64,000 nucleotides of DNA, taken from NCBI GenBank assembly GCA_025354165.1, contig JANXNI010000045.1, positions 93,688-157,687 on the forward strand, given 5' to 3'. The stretch comes from Burkholderiales bacterium. GTDB taxonomy: Bacteria; Pseudomonadota; Gammaproteobacteria; Burkholderiales; Casimicrobiaceae. Within the stretch, counting starts at the first letter, position 1, and each line of letters begins with the position of its first letter. This document shows, piece after piece, positions 29,116 to 38,422 of the stretch. The notes beneath the pieces are model-generated. The model was given only the letters and a program-made list of their open reading frames with translations. It did not search any database and had not been told where the DNA came from. The position numbers and the translations under genes are program-made.

Positions 29116-31497
29116 TCACTGCTCCAACTGAATCGCTGCGATTTCCGCGGCGCTCAAGCCAGCGAGCGTCGCCGCTACGGCCTTATCCTTCGCCAAATTC
29201 CGATAAAGCTGATCGCGCCCACTCAAATACTGCTTCGGCCAATCAATCGCCTGACTTCCGAGTTTTGCAGCCTCGTGCAACGTCCAGGCGGGATCGGCGA
29301 GATGCGGTCTCGCCACCGCACACAAATCTGCACGCCCTGCGGCAATGATGCTGTCAACGTGATCGGCCTCAAACACCGAGCCGACGGCAATCGTACGAAT
29401 GCCCACTTCGTTACGGATACGATCCGCGAACGGTGTCTGATACATGCGACCGTAGACCGGTTTGGCATCGCGCGTGGTCTGTCCCGACGATACGTCGATG
29501 AAGTCTGCGCCTGCCGCTTTGAACAATCGCGCGACAACAATCGCGTCATCCGCCGTATTGCCACCGGGTGCCCAATCGTGCGCCGAAATGCGCACACTCA
29601 TCGGCAACTGGTCCGGCCACGCTGCGCGCACCGCACGGAAAACTTCGAGCGGATATCGGCAACGATTTTCGATGCTGCCACCGTACTCGTCCGCGCGGTG
29701 ATTAGTCAGCGGGCAGATAAATGACGACAGCAAGTAGCCATGTGCACAATGCAACTCAAGCCAGTCGAATCCGGCATGCGCGGCGCGCTCCGTTGCGGCG
29801 ACAAACTGCGCTGTCACGTCGCGCATGTCGTCCGCTGTCATGGCTTTTGGTATTTGATTTTGCGGACCGTAGGGCACGGCGCTCGCGGCCAGCAGCGGCC
29901 AGTTGTCCGCGACCAGCGGTTCATCAGCGGTCTCCCAGCCCAGCTGCGTCGAACCTTTCGGCCCGCTGTGACCGATCTGCATGCCAATCTTTGCGCACGT
30001 GGAGGCATGTACGAAACGCACAATGCGACGCCACGCCTGCATCTGTACATCATTCCACAGACCGGGACAGCCCGTAGTGATGCGTCCCTCCGCCGATGGG
30101 CAGGTCATCTCGGCGAACACGAGCCCTGCCCCCCCCAACGCTCGCGCACCGAGGTGCACGAGGTGAAAATCCTGTGGCACGCCGTCGACAGCCGAGTACA
30201 TCGCCATTGGGGAAACAACAACGCGGTTTTTTAGAGTGATGCTGCGGGCGGTTAGGGGCAGCAACATTGGCGGCACTGTAGCCCCTCTCCCTTGAGGGGA
30301 GAGGGGTGGGGGCGAGGGGACCAAATTGCTCGCCATCCACCGCTCGTATCCCCCTAACCACTTCGCGTCCCGTTCGCGCAAATTCTCATGACTGATCCGC
30401 TGTGATCGCGTGAGCAGCGAATACGCAAACTGCTCCACTTCCATCGCGGTGTAGCGATCCACATTCTCAAACCACTCCGTGGAGTTGCGCGCGGCGTTCT
30501 GAATCTTTAGCACTTCAACCGAACGCACAGCCTCGTAAGCCGCCAACGTTCCGCGCACGTCGTGCTCCCCGCGCGACGCGAACGCGCGCGCGAGCTCAAT
30601 TGCATCTTCAAGCGCCAGCTTCGTCCCCGAGCCAATCGAGAAATGCGCTGTGTGTGCGGCGTCGCCCATAAGCACAACAGGAATGTCCCCGTTCCAGTGC
30701 GTCCAAGCCTTACAAATCACGCGCGGGAAGCGAATCCAGATCGCCGAACCGCGCAGATGTGCCGCATTGGTCATCAGGGCATTGCCATCGAGATATTTCG
30801 CGAACAGTTGTTCGCAAAAAGCGACGGCTTCCGGCTGCTCCATCTTGTCCAGCCCGTGCGCCTGCCACACCACTTCCGGCGTTTCCACAATGAAAGTCGA
30901 TGTCTCGTCGTCGTACTTGTACGCATGCGCCTGAAACCAGCCGTGCTCGGTTTGCTCGAACGCAAACGTGAAGGCGTCGAACGTTTTCTTCGTGCCCATC
31001 CATACGAAACGACACTGCCGCAAATCGATGTCTGGCTGATAGGTCTTGGCGTAGCGCGTGCGGATGCGGCTATTCAGCCCATCTGATGCGATCACCACCT
31101 CAGCCCCGAAATCAGCTGCCAGCGCTTGATCGTCCGTTACATCGGTCTCGAATACCAGTTCGACACCCAGATCGAGGCAGCGCTGCTGCAAAATGTTCAG
31201 TAACCGCTTGCGCCCAATGCCGCAGAAGCCGTGCCCGCCCGAGCGCACCGTGCGTCCACGAAAGTGCACATCGATATCGTCCCAGTGATTGAACGCATCG
31301 CCGATCTGGCCAGCGGTCACCGGATCAGCGACACGCAAATTGCCCAGCGTCTGATCAGAAAACACGACGCCCCAGCCGAACGTATCAAACGGACGATTGC
31401 GCTCCACCACACGGATGACATGCTGCGGGTTTTGCAGCTTCATTAACAACGCAAAGTACAAACCCGCCGGGCCACCACCGATGCAAAGGATGCGCAT
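29116..31497 (-). CDS. Anthraniloyl-CoA monooxygenase/reductase-type fusion (FAD monooxygenase + old yellow enzyme)
   Basis: The 793-residue protein fuses two flavoenzymes. Residues 1 to about 385 are an FAD aromatic hydroxylase ([14 protein letters not shown] at 8-21, later [23 protein letters not shown]). Residues from about 410 on are an old yellow enzyme-type reductase ([15 protein letters not shown], then IGHSGPKGS and [13 protein letters not shown]). This layout matches 2-aminobenzoyl-CoA monooxygenase/reductase and the related salicylyl-CoA hydroxylases, which hydroxylate and reduce the ring. The domain linker near residues 390-410 ([16 protein letters not shown]) is encoded by a REP-like palindrome. 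It is the first gene of a five-gene operon. Confidence 0.92.
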   Translation of the reverse strand: MRILCIGGGPAGLYFALLMKLQNPQHVIRVVERNRPFDTFGWGVVFSDQTLGNLRVADPVTAGQIGDAFNHWDDIDVHFRGRTVRSGGHGFCGIGRKRLLNILQQRCLDLGVELVFETDVTDDQALAADFGAEVVIASDGLNSRIRTRYAKTYQPDIDLRQCRFVWMGTKKTFDAFTFAFEQTEHGWFQAHAYKYDDETSTFIVETPEVVWQAHGLDKMEQPEAVAFCEQLFAKYLDGNALMTNAAHLRGSAIWIRFPRVICKAWTHWNGDIPVVLMGDAAHTAHFSIGSGTKLALEDAIELARAFASRGEHDVRGTLAAYEAVRSVEVLKIQNAARNSTEWFENVDRYTAMEVEQFAYSLLTRSQRISHENLRERDAKWLGGYERWMASNLVPSPPPLSPQGRGATVPPMLLPLTARSITLKNRVVVSPMAMYSAVDGVPQDFHLVHLGARALGGAGLVFAEMTCPSAEGRITTGCPGLWNDVQMQAWRRIVRFVHASTCAKIGMQIGHSGPKGSTQLGWETADEPLVADNWPLLAASAVPYGPQNQIPKAMTADDMRDVTAQFVAATERAAHAGFDWLELHCAHGYLLSSFICPLTNHRADEYGGSIENRCRYPLEVFRAVRAAWPDQLPMSVRISAHDWAPGGNTADDAIVVARLFKAAGADFIDVSSGQTTRDAKPVYGRMYQTPFADRIRNEVGIRTIAVGSVFEADHVDSIIAAGRADLCAVARPHLADPAWTLHEAAKLGSQAIDWPKQYLSGRDQLYRNLAKDKAVAATLAGLSAAEIAAIQLEQ
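30282..30306. repeat. REP-like palindrome inside the monooxygenase/reductase gene
   Basis: CCCCTCTCCC, loop TTGAG, GGGAGAGGGG: a perfect 10-bp stem of the widespread CCCTCTCCC REP type, followed by a G-rich run. It sits in frame and encodes the linker between the two enzyme domains. Confidence 0.85.
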
Positions 31498-31537
31498 GTT
31501 GCCCCGAATTCGTTTCGCTCAATTAGCTTAAGCATTG

Positions 31538-31566
31538 ATTATTGACATCTAAATTAATGACGTCAA
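31538..31566 (-). promoter_or_regulatory. Sigma-70 promoter and inverted-repeat operator of the aromatic-CoA operon
   Basis: On the minus strand TTGACG (31566-31561), a 17-base spacer and AATAAT (31543-31538) form a good promoter, about 40 bases before the start codon. TTGACATC at 31542-31549 and GACGTCAA at 31559-31566 form an inverted repeat matching in 7 of 8 positions over the same span, a likely MarR operator. Confidence 0.65.
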
Positions 31567-31585
31567 GCAAAGCCTGAAATTTATA

Positions 31586-31702
31586 CAACTTAATCCTGAA
31601 TCAACACCTGGATAGGGGATAGCGACCGATTATTGACAATATCGACAAATAGTATTTTGCCGCTCTAGCGCTTGCACATACGCGACTTAACACGAAAGTT
31701 AC
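31586..31702. repeat. 116-bp palindromic family, copy D (diverged)
   Basis: 117 bp. The left arm is CAACTTAATCCTGAATC and the right arm on the other strand is GTAACTTTCGTGTTAAGTC. The inner arm GATAGGGGATAG faces CGCTCTAGCG, and the core is ATCGACAAA. This is the weakest copy, recognised by length, arm order and core. It lies 20 bases upstream of the aromatic-CoA operon promoter. Confidence 0.6.
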
Positions 31703-31721
31703 TTGTGTAGATCACAACCAA

Positions 31722-32183
31722 TCATCGCGTCGAATTCGTAGGATCGCGCAACCGCTGACTAAACCACCACATATGCCCCTCCGGATCGTGCGCACCGTAG
31801 CTGCGGTCAGACCAATACGCTTCGCCGTAGTCATGCACCGAGGGTTCATCCACGATCTTCGCGCCGAGCTTGCGCGCCTGCTCGCAATGCGCGTCGACAT
31901 CGTCGACGTAGAGCAGGAGGCTTTGCGTGTTACCGGTCGCCGTCAACGGGCTCATCATCGGCGCACCAAACTTCACGTCCAACCCGAGGCGCTCCGTCCC
32001 GACCATCACCACGCCATCGTCACCATAGGTCAATTCGCTGTGATCAATACGCCCACCCTCGCCCTCAACCTTCAAGCGAATCTCAAACCCAAACGCAGCA
32101 CATAACCATTCAATCATCGCCCCTGCATCGCGATAATAGATCGCAGATGAAATACGCGGCCAGCCTTCGGGAGTGGGTTTCAT
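31722..32183 (-). CDS. VOC-superfamily (glyoxalase/PhnB-like) protein
   Basis: The 153-residue protein is of the vicinal-oxygen-chelate type: paired beta-alpha-beta-beta-beta units opening RISSAIYYRDAGAMIEWLCAAFGF, with the second half centred on LLLYVDDVDAHCEQARKLGAKI. It ends in RSYGAHDPEGHMWWF, where the His and Glu/Asp would bind a metal or substrate. Members include antibiotic-resistance proteins, glyoxalase-like and PhnB-like proteins; no substrate can be assigned. It is a single gene between repeat copy D and nadE. Confidence 0.85.
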   Translation of the reverse strand: MKPTPEGWPRISSAIYYRDAGAMIEWLCAAFGFEIRLKVEGEGGRIDHSELTYGDDGVVMVGTERLGLDVKFGAPMMSPLTATGNTQSLLLYVDDVDAHCEQARKLGAKIVDEPSVHDYGEAYWSDRSYGAHDPEGHMWWFSQRLRDPTNSTR

Positions 32184-32337
32184 TGGCGTTTCTTTGTAGA
32201 GCTGAATGGACTTCGTATTTTGTTAACCGTTAGCCAAGCCGTCAATCATAGGAATGAAAATCATAAAAACTGGACTCAACGACTTTCGGATGTCGGCTGT
32301 GGCAATTGCCGTCACAGGTTAATGATCGAATGAAGCG

Positions 32338-33939
32338 CTACTCCCGCCACCCGTTAGTAATCGGATAGCGCCAATCTCGCCCATAGGCGCGCGGCGTAAC
32401 GCGCGGGCCGACGGGCGCTTGTCTGCGCTTGTATTCGTTGATGCGGAGCAGGCGCACAACCTTGTCGACATCCGCTTTCGGCAGCCCTCGCGCAACGATC
32501 TCTGCTGCGCTCAGATTGTGTTCAACAGACAGCGACATGATCTCGTCAAGCACCGGATATTCCGGCAGCGAGTCCTGATCCGTTTGATCGTGGCGCAGCT
32601 CGGCCGATGGCGGTCTGGTGATTACTCGCTCGGGGATCACGCGGCCCAGCGAGTTGCGGTAGTTGGCGAGTTCATAGACGAGCTCTTTGTCGCAATCCTT
32701 GAGCACACCGAAGCCGCCCGCCATGTCGCCGTACAGCGTGGCATAGCCGGTCGTCATCTCACTCTTGTTGCCCGTGGTGAGGACGAGGTTGCCGGTTTTG
32801 TTTGAAATGCCCATGAGGATGGTGCCGCGAATACGCGATTGCAGGTTTTCCTCGGACGCGTCGACCGGGTAACCCTTGAACTGATCCGCGAGCGCGGCTT
32901 CGAACGCTTCGTACACCGGTTCAATCGGGATTTCGTCGTAGCGAATACCTTGCACGCCCGCCATCCAGCGCGCATCTTCAAGGCTGATATCGGCGTTGAA
33001 TTTTGACGGCAACATGACGCAGCGCACGCGATCCCGACCGAGCGCATCGACGGCGATGGCGAGCACGACGGCGGAATCGATGCCGCCGGACAATCCGAGT
33101 ACGATGCCGGGGAAGCGATTCTTGTTGATGTAGTCCTTGACGCCCAGGACGAGCGCGGAATAGACGTTGGCTGCGGTGGTTGGCAGACTGTTGTAGCGCA
33201 CCGGTTTGGGGTCGACGCCGTTGAATTCAACGACCGCAGTTGCCTCAACGAATCCCGGCAAACGTTGCGTGACTTCGCCCGCGCCATTCATCACAAACGA
33301 TTGACCGTCATAGACGATTTCGTCTTGTCCGCCAACGAGATTGCAGAATAGGATCGACAGGCCCTGTTCCGTCGTGCGTGCTTTGCATGCGCCTTCACGC
33401 GCGGCCAGATGTTCGGTATCGTAAGGCGAGCCGTTGATCACGGCCAACACTTGTGCACCTGACGCTTTGGCGAGCGCCGATGCGCGCGGCAACCACACGT
33501 CTTCGCAGATCAACACGCCCACTTGAAGACCACCGATTTCAGCAACGGTTGCCGTTGTCCCCTGCAGGAAATAACGTTTGTCGTCGAAAACCGAATAGTT
33601 CGGCAACTCCATCTTGCGATAAATCGCTTCGATCTTCCCGCCTCGAAGTACCGCCGCTGCGTTGTAGAGTCCGGTTTCATCGCGCCACGGCACGCCGACA
33701 ATGGCAGCCAGCTTGGGCGGAAGCTTCTCGGCAAGCACTTCGACCTCCGCCTTGCAGGCGGCAACGAAAGACGCCTTTAAGAGCAAATCCTCCGGCTGGT
33801 ACGAGCAGATGGATAGCTCAGAAGTGAGCAACAAATCCGCACTGACGGCTGCGGCTGACAGCCCCGCGTCGAGGATTTTGGCGGCGTTCCCTTTAAGATC
33901 GCCTACGAGGAGGTTGAGTTGGGCTAAGACGGCTTTCAT
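32338..33939 (-). CDS. nadE: Glutamine-dependent NAD+ synthetase
   Basis: The 533-residue enzyme makes NAD from nicotinate adenine dinucleotide. The N-terminal nitrilase-like glutaminase domain has its catalytic residues in SYQPEDLLLK (Glu), YRKMELPNY (Lys) and GVLICEDVWLP (Cys). The C-terminal synthetase has the pyrophosphate loop GLSGGIDSAVVLAIA and the later GNKSEMTTGYATLYGDMAGG. The ATG at 33939 gives the normal MKAVLAQLNLLVGDL start; an extension to 33990 is not conserved in character. It diverges from the acetyltransferase operon across a palindromic repeat. Confidence 0.96.
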   Translation of the reverse strand: MKAVLAQLNLLVGDLKGNAAKILDAGLSAAAVSADLLLTSELSICSYQPEDLLLKASFVAACKAEVEVLAEKLPPKLAAIVGVPWRDETGLYNAAAVLRGGKIEAIYRKMELPNYSVFDDKRYFLQGTTATVAEIGGLQVGVLICEDVWLPRASALAKASGAQVLAVINGSPYDTEHLAAREGACKARTTEQGLSILFCNLVGGQDEIVYDGQSFVMNGAGEVTQRLPGFVEATAVVEFNGVDPKPVRYNSLPTTAANVYSALVLGVKDYINKNRFPGIVLGLSGGIDSAVVLAIAVDALGRDRVRCVMLPSKFNADISLEDARWMAGVQGIRYDEIPIEPVYEAFEAALADQFKGYPVDASEENLQSRIRGTILMGISNKTGNLVLTTGNKSEMTTGYATLYGDMAGGFGVLKDCDKELVYELANYRNSLGRVIPERVITRPPSAELRHDQTDQDSLPEYPVLDEIMSLSVEHNLSAAEIVARGLPKADVDKVVRLLRINEYKRRQAPVGPRVTPRAYGRDWRYPITNGWRE

Positions 33940-33996
33940 GGGTGAGATTGTAGGGGCCTGCAAGACGTAGGCGTGCGCTCGCACCATCAAAAAAGC

Positions 33997-34106
33997 GCCG
34001 TCATTCTCGCGACGAAGTCGCGGGAATCCAGAATGGTCACCCAGCGCGACCCGTGGCGTAGCGCAACCATTCTGGATTCCCGGCGCTCCGCGCCAGGAAT
34101 GACGGC
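33997..34106. repeat. GCCGTCATTC-type long palindrome
   Basis: About 110 bp. The outer ends GCCGTCATT and AATGACGGC are perfect inverted repeats. Inside, GGGAATCCAGAATGGT pairs with ACCATTCTGGATTCCC as a perfect 16-bp inverted repeat. This is the common proteobacterial GTCATTCCCGCG type of intergenic repeat. It sits between divergent nadE and the acetyltransferase gene, so it must coexist with two promoters. Confidence 0.85.
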
Positions 34107-34157
34107 ATGTGAGGTGTGCTTCTAATTGGCCTCATCAACTACGGCAGAATGCATGTA

Positions 34158-35282
34158 ATGCAAATCGAAGTTGTTGATTCGCTTGCGACCATTCCGGCGC
34201 AAGAGTGGGATGCCCTGGTGGCTCTGGCGGGTGGTAATGTGTTTCTCTCGCACGCATACCTACATGGCTTGCACGCCACGGGCTGCGCTACTGCGCGAGC
34301 GGGTTGGCAACCGTGCTACCTGATAGCTCGTGACGGCACCAAGCTTGTTGGTGCGCTGCCGCTCTATCTCAAGGCGCATTCGTACGGTGAGTACGTCTTT
34401 GATTGGGCTTGGGCAGATGCCTATAAGCGCGCAGGGGGCAATTACTACCCCAAGCTCTTATCCGCTGTGCCGTTCACACCCTGCGGTGGGCCGCGTGCGC
34501 TGGCCGTAAATGCTGAAATTCGTGACACGCTGTTGAAGGCGGCCATCAACTACGCGAAGGATCTGGGCGTATCGAGCCTGCATGTGCTTTTCCCACCGGA
34601 GGACGAAGCAAAAGCGTGGCAGGACGCGGGGCTCATGCTGCGTCAAGGCGTACAGTTTCATTGGGAAAATCGGGGGTTCACGGACTTCGACGCGATGCTC
34701 GCCAGCATGACGCACGACAAGCGAAAGCGCATCAAACAGGATCGTCGCTATGTGGCCGAGGCTGGCGTGAAGTGGCGAGTTTCGCGCGGCGCAGAAATTA
34801 GCGATACCGATTGGAACTTCTTCTACCGCTGCTACGATTCGACCTACCGCGCCCATATGTCCACGCCGTATTTGTCGCTGGAATTCTTTCAACGACTGGG
34901 TCGTGATTGTGACGGTGCTGCCGTACTTTTTGTAGGCGAGCGCGACGGTGAACCACTTTGTACATCGCTATGCATCGCCAGCGGTGACACGGTTTATGGT
35001 CGCTATTGGGGCACGTTAGAACCGCTGAAATCATTGCACTTTGAGGCTTGCTATTACCAGCCAATCGAGTGGTGCATTGCAAACAAGTTTCAGCATTTTG
35101 AGGGCGGAGCACAAGGTGCGCACAAGCTTGCGCGCGGACTCCTGCCGACGGCAACCTATTCGGTGCACTGGCTAGCCGATCAACGCTTCGCGGCAGCCGT
35201 CGATGACTATCTGGCGCGCGAAACGATCGGTGTCGCACACACACTTGAAGAACTGGGCGAGAGTTCGCCTTTCAAAGATTGA
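34158..35282 (+). CDS. GNAT/FemAB-like acyltransferase (PF04339-like)
   Basis: The product is about 374 residues. LPLYLKAHSYGEYVFDWAWADAYKR, SMTHDKRKRIKQDRR, YWGTLEPLKSLHFEACYYQ and FEGGAQGAHKLARGLLP are hallmarks of a peptidogalycan-like GNAT family widespread in proteobacteria. The acyl acceptor is unknown. The start is uncertain: the ATG at 34158 gives the usual family N-terminus, and an ATG at 34149 is possible. Its stop overlaps the TTG start of the HDAC-family gene, so the two are translationally coupled. Confidence 0.8.
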   Translation: MQIEVVDSLATIPAQEWDALVALAGGNVFLSHAYLHGLHATGCATARAGWQPCYLIARDGTKLVGALPLYLKAHSYGEYVFDWAWADAYKRAGGNYYPKLLSAVPFTPCGGPRALAVNAEIRDTLLKAAINYAKDLGVSSLHVLFPPEDEAKAWQDAGLMLRQGVQFHWENRGFTDFDAMLASMTHDKRKRIKQDRRYVAEAGVKWRVSRGAEISDTDWNFFYRCYDSTYRAHMSTPYLSLEFFQRLGRDCDGAAVLFVGERDGEPLCTSLCIASGDTVYGRYWGTLEPLKSLHFEACYYQPIEWCIANKFQHFEGGAQGAHKLARGLLPTATYSVHWLADQRFAAAVDDYLARETIGVAHTLEELGESSPFKD

Positions 35283-36169
35283 AAGTCTTCTACACCGATC
35301 ACTTTGTGCTTCCGCTACCGGAAGGTCATCGCTTTCCGATGCAGAAATATTCGCTGCTGCGCGAAGCCGTACAAGCCTTCGCGCCCGAGGCGCTGGAGGT
35401 CGCTCCGGCGGCAAAGGACGAAGAACTGCAGCTTGCCCATGACCCTGCCTATGTTGACCGCATGTCGAACGGCACGCTCACAGCAACAGAAATTCGGCAC
35501 ATTGGCTTCCCGTGGAGTCCTTTCATGGCGGAACGGGCTCGGCGCTCTGCGGGAGCGACACTCGCCGCATCTAAAGCGTCGCTAACTGAGCGTTGCGCGA
35601 TCAACCTCGCGGGCGGCACGCACCACGCGTTTCGGGATCACGGCGAGGGGTTTTGTTGCTACAACGACGCGGCCGTCGCTACGCGTGTTTTGCAGCGAGA
35701 TTTCGGCGTCAAGCAAGTGCTGATCTGCGATCTGGATGTGCATCAGGGTAACGGCACCGCGAGCATATTTTCCGGCGATACCTCCGTATTCACCTTCTCA
35801 ATGCACGGCGCACGCAATTATCCAGCTCGCAAAGAAATAAGCTCGCTCGATGTTGAACTCGACGACGATTGCGATAACGAAATTTATCTGCAAGAACTGC
35901 GTGCACATTTGCCAAAAATAATCGCCGAATTTCAACCGGACGCCATCATTTATCTCGCCGGCGCGGATCCGTACGAAGGTGATCGGCTGGGCCGGTTAAA
36001 ACTCACCAAAGCAGGCCTGCAAGCGCGCGACCGCTTTGTGATGACGACCGCCAGGAGCGCGGCAATCCCGATCACAGTCACGATGGCCGGTGGTTACGCG
36101 CACGACGTAGCCGACATCGTCGACATACACTTCACCACCGTTCGTACCGCCTTTGAGGTTTTTTCATGA
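35279..36169 (+). CDS. Histone-deacetylase-family (AcuC/APAH-like) amidohydrolase
   Basis: The 296-residue zinc enzyme should remove acetyl or other acyl groups from an amine. Active-site residues are present: H115/H116 (GGTHHAFRD), zinc ligands D153 and H155 (LDVHQGNGT) and D230 (YLAGADPYEGD), and Y273 in AGGYA. The start is a TTG at 35279 inside the acyltransferase stop (TTGA), which yields the standard MKVFYTDHFVLPLPEGHRF. The next gene overlaps by four bases. The pairing with an acyltransferase suggests opposing or sequential action on one substrate. Confidence 0.93.
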   Translation: MKVFYTDHFVLPLPEGHRFPMQKYSLLREAVQAFAPEALEVAPAAKDEELQLAHDPAYVDRMSNGTLTATEIRHIGFPWSPFMAERARRSAGATLAASKASLTERCAINLAGGTHHAFRDHGEGFCCYNDAAVATRVLQRDFGVKQVLICDLDVHQGNGTASIFSGDTSVFTFSMHGARNYPARKEISSLDVELDDDCDNEIYLQELRAHLPKIIAEFQPDAIIYLAGADPYEGDRLGRLKLTKAGLQARDRFVMTTARSAAIPITVTMAGGYAHDVADIVDIHFTTVRTAFEVFS

Positions 36170-36972
36170 GTTCTGACGCTCCCATCATCGTCGCCGTGCA
36201 CCCCACGTTAGCGGGCGTTGCCACGTTTACGCTCAACCGCCCGAAGGCGCTCAATTCGCTTGATGAAGCGATGACCAAAGCCTTTGTGCCCGCGATCCAG
36301 CAGATCGCTGCGGATGCGTCGATTCGAGTTCTCATCGTTCAAGGCGCGGGTGAGCATTTCATGGCGGGCGGCGATATCAAAGGATTCGCTGGAACGCTGG
36401 AAACCTCAGGCCCGGAGCGCCAAACTCATTTCCGCGACATGATTCATTATTTACACGGCGGCATTGAGTTGATGCAACGCATGCCGATCATCACTGTCGC
36501 CAAAGTACGTGGGGCCTGCGCCGGGTTCGGAATGAGTCTCGCCATCGGTTGCGATCTCACGATTGCGAGCGAAGACGCGTACTTCGCCACGGCCTACAAA
36601 GCCATCGGCCTCACGCCGGACGGCGGACAATCGTACTTCCTGCCGCGCCTCGTCGGCACGAAAAAAGCGATGGAATTGACGCTGCTTTCGGAACGCATCA
36701 AGGCCGATGAAGCAGAGCGTTTGGGTTTCGTAAACAAAGTTGCTCCACTCGCCGATCTCGACGCCGTTGTCGACAAAATCGCGCAACAAATTGCCCGCAG
36801 CGCCCGAGGCTCAATGGCGGGCGCGAAACGGCTCGTCAACACGTCGCTGTCAAACACCATGAGCGAGCAGTTGAACGCGGAAGCCGACAGCTTTTCGTCG
36901 TGCGCCGCAAAGGATGATTTCGCCGAGGGCATTCGCGCATTTATCGAAAAGCGGCACGCGAAATTTAGCTAG
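36166..36972 (+). CDS. Enoyl-CoA hydratase/isomerase family protein
   Basis: The 268-residue crotonase-fold protein has the oxyanion segments GAGEHFMAGGDIKGF and VRGACAGFGMSLAIGCDLTIAS. The site GLTPDGGQSYFLPRLVG has an Asp where hydratases have Glu, as in PaaG-type isomerases. It may therefore isomerise rather than hydrate. The ATG overlaps the HDAC-family stop (ATGA). It is the third gene of a coupled operon; its metabolic link to the acyltransferase and deacylase is not evident. Confidence 0.9.
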   Translation: MSSDAPIIVAVHPTLAGVATFTLNRPKALNSLDEAMTKAFVPAIQQIAADASIRVLIVQGAGEHFMAGGDIKGFAGTLETSGPERQTHFRDMIHYLHGGIELMQRMPIITVAKVRGACAGFGMSLAIGCDLTIASEDAYFATAYKAIGLTPDGGQSYFLPRLVGTKKAMELTLLSERIKADEAERLGFVNKVAPLADLDAVVDKIAQQIARSARGSMAGAKRLVNTSLSNTMSEQLNAEADSFSSCAAKDDFAEGIRAFIEKRHAKFS

Positions 36973-37033
36973 TGCCGGGTGAAGGACCATCAAGCGCGCC
37001 TACGAACCATTGCAAAAAGACCGCGTCTATTCG

Positions 37034-38323
37034 CTATTTGATTTGGTAGCCGAACGTTAACCAGACTTTGTCGGTATCTACACCGAATCCATTGGGCGCA
37101 GCCACATAGCGCGCCCACTGCGCACGCACGTAAGCGCGTGGATTGACGGTGTAAGTCAGGTTCAGGTCTAGCTCGCGACCAAAGCGTCGTCCATCGCTGT
37201 CGCCGCGAAACCAGTGGTACTCGCCCAGCGCTGACCAAGGCCCCTGCTCCCAGCGCACTGTCGTCCAGGTGTCACGCAAGCCCTCGGTCGGCGTGTCAAA
37301 AAATTGCAGCGTATTGCCATTGAACGCGTACTGGTTGGTAAGCGGCGTCTGAAAACCGTAACGCCCTGCGCTGCTTCCCTTGACTTCATGATCGATGCGG
37401 GTGATCCAGCCATGCCAGCCCACACCCACTCCCGCGCGCAGGTAGCGCGCATGCAGCGCCGCCTCGTTCGCCGCAGTGCGCTGGTTCGCCAGTTCAAACG
37501 TGTAGAACCCGCGCGCCTCGCTGATCGCGGGAATCGAAGTGACCGAACCAAGGGCAGCGAGGGAATAGCTGCCATCGACGACTGCGCCAACCACCCAATT
37601 TGACAAGTCAGCCACGCCAAAGCGGAAGATATCAAATGCTTGCGGCTGGGGCCGATGCCGCACTGCGTATGCCGCAACACTCATATCGCGCAGCGGATTA
37701 AAAGCCAACTCCATCAGTGTCAACTGCATCGAATTGGCGCTGCCTGATCGGCTGCGCAGGCGATTAAATTGGCCCAACGTCAGTTGCGTACTTGGCATCG
37801 GCGAGCCACGCACCGAGACGCCATCAAACAACTGTGGAATCTGTCGAAAATTGTCGTCGCTAACGTGTCGCTCGTTGCCGAGCGTCAGGCTCTGACGGCC
37901 AAGGCGGATATCCCAGTCCGGCGTCGGCGACCAGGTCACGTGTGCTTCGTTCAGGCCCGTATAGCGCGGGTCAGGCAGCAGCGGATACGGCGAGTCAAAG
38001 GCGGCAGCGTCGTCAGTAAAACGCTTCGGCGGCAAGAAGTCGGAATGGATCATTTCGACCGTCACTTTTAGCTGCGGTGTCAGCACCACATCTGCGCCGA
38101 CCACGGCGCGAGCTGTTGTGACGTCGACCTGCTTTGGTTTGTCACGCTCGTCAATGTAGACGTAGCGAATACGTGTTTCGAGTCGAAGATTCAGCCCAGA
38201 CTTTTCGTCCACTGCGCCTGGCACCTGTCCGTGCACGCATTGCGCCGCACAAGCGGCGAAGAGCACCAGCAGCCGCAGCAACCCGTGCTTCACTCGCGAA
38301 TCAAAAAAAGTGATCAATTGCAT
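37034..38323 (-). CDS. Outer-membrane beta-barrel protein, alginate-export/porin-like
   Basis: The protein is about 429 residues with a signal peptide (LLRLLVLFAACAAQCVHG) and a mature region built of alternating amphipathic strands. WDIRLGRQSLTLGNERHVSDDNFRQ is typical of the alginate-export porin family, and it ends in strand-like DKVWLTFGYQIK. It probably forms a channel for an organic solute. The ATG at 38323 is taken; the preceding TTG is less likely. It is divergent from the cupredoxin/EAL pair, about 100 bases apart. Confidence 0.82.
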   Translation of the reverse strand: MQLITFFDSRVKHGLLRLLVLFAACAAQCVHGQVPGAVDEKSGLNLRLETRIRYVYIDERDKPKQVDVTTARAVVGADVVLTPQLKVTVEMIHSDFLPPKRFTDDAAAFDSPYPLLPDPRYTGLNEAHVTWSPTPDWDIRLGRQSLTLGNERHVSDDNFRQIPQLFDGVSVRGSPMPSTQLTLGQFNRLRSRSGSANSMQLTLMELAFNPLRDMSVAAYAVRHRPQPQAFDIFRFGVADLSNWVVGAVVDGSYSLAALGSVTSIPAISEARGFYTFELANQRTAANEAALHARYLRAGVGVGWHGWITRIDHEVKGSSAGRYGFQTPLTNQYAFNGNTLQFFDTPTEGLRDTWTTVRWEQGPWSALGEYHWFRGDSDGRRFGRELDLNLTYTVNPRAYVRAQWARYVAAPNGFGVDTDKVWLTFGYQIK

Positions 38324-38422
38324 CAATTCGGCTCAATGCCCACGGCAAATTGACAGGCCACACGCCTCACCACTGCAGCATCTGCGCTATAGTAGGTTGC
38401 ATAAAAATGACCGATTTTGACT

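Noticed and set aside
28666..29724. Long plus-strand frame opposite marR and the monooxygenase gene
   Set aside because: Arg/His/Gln-rich shadow of two well-identified genes, no recognisable domain.
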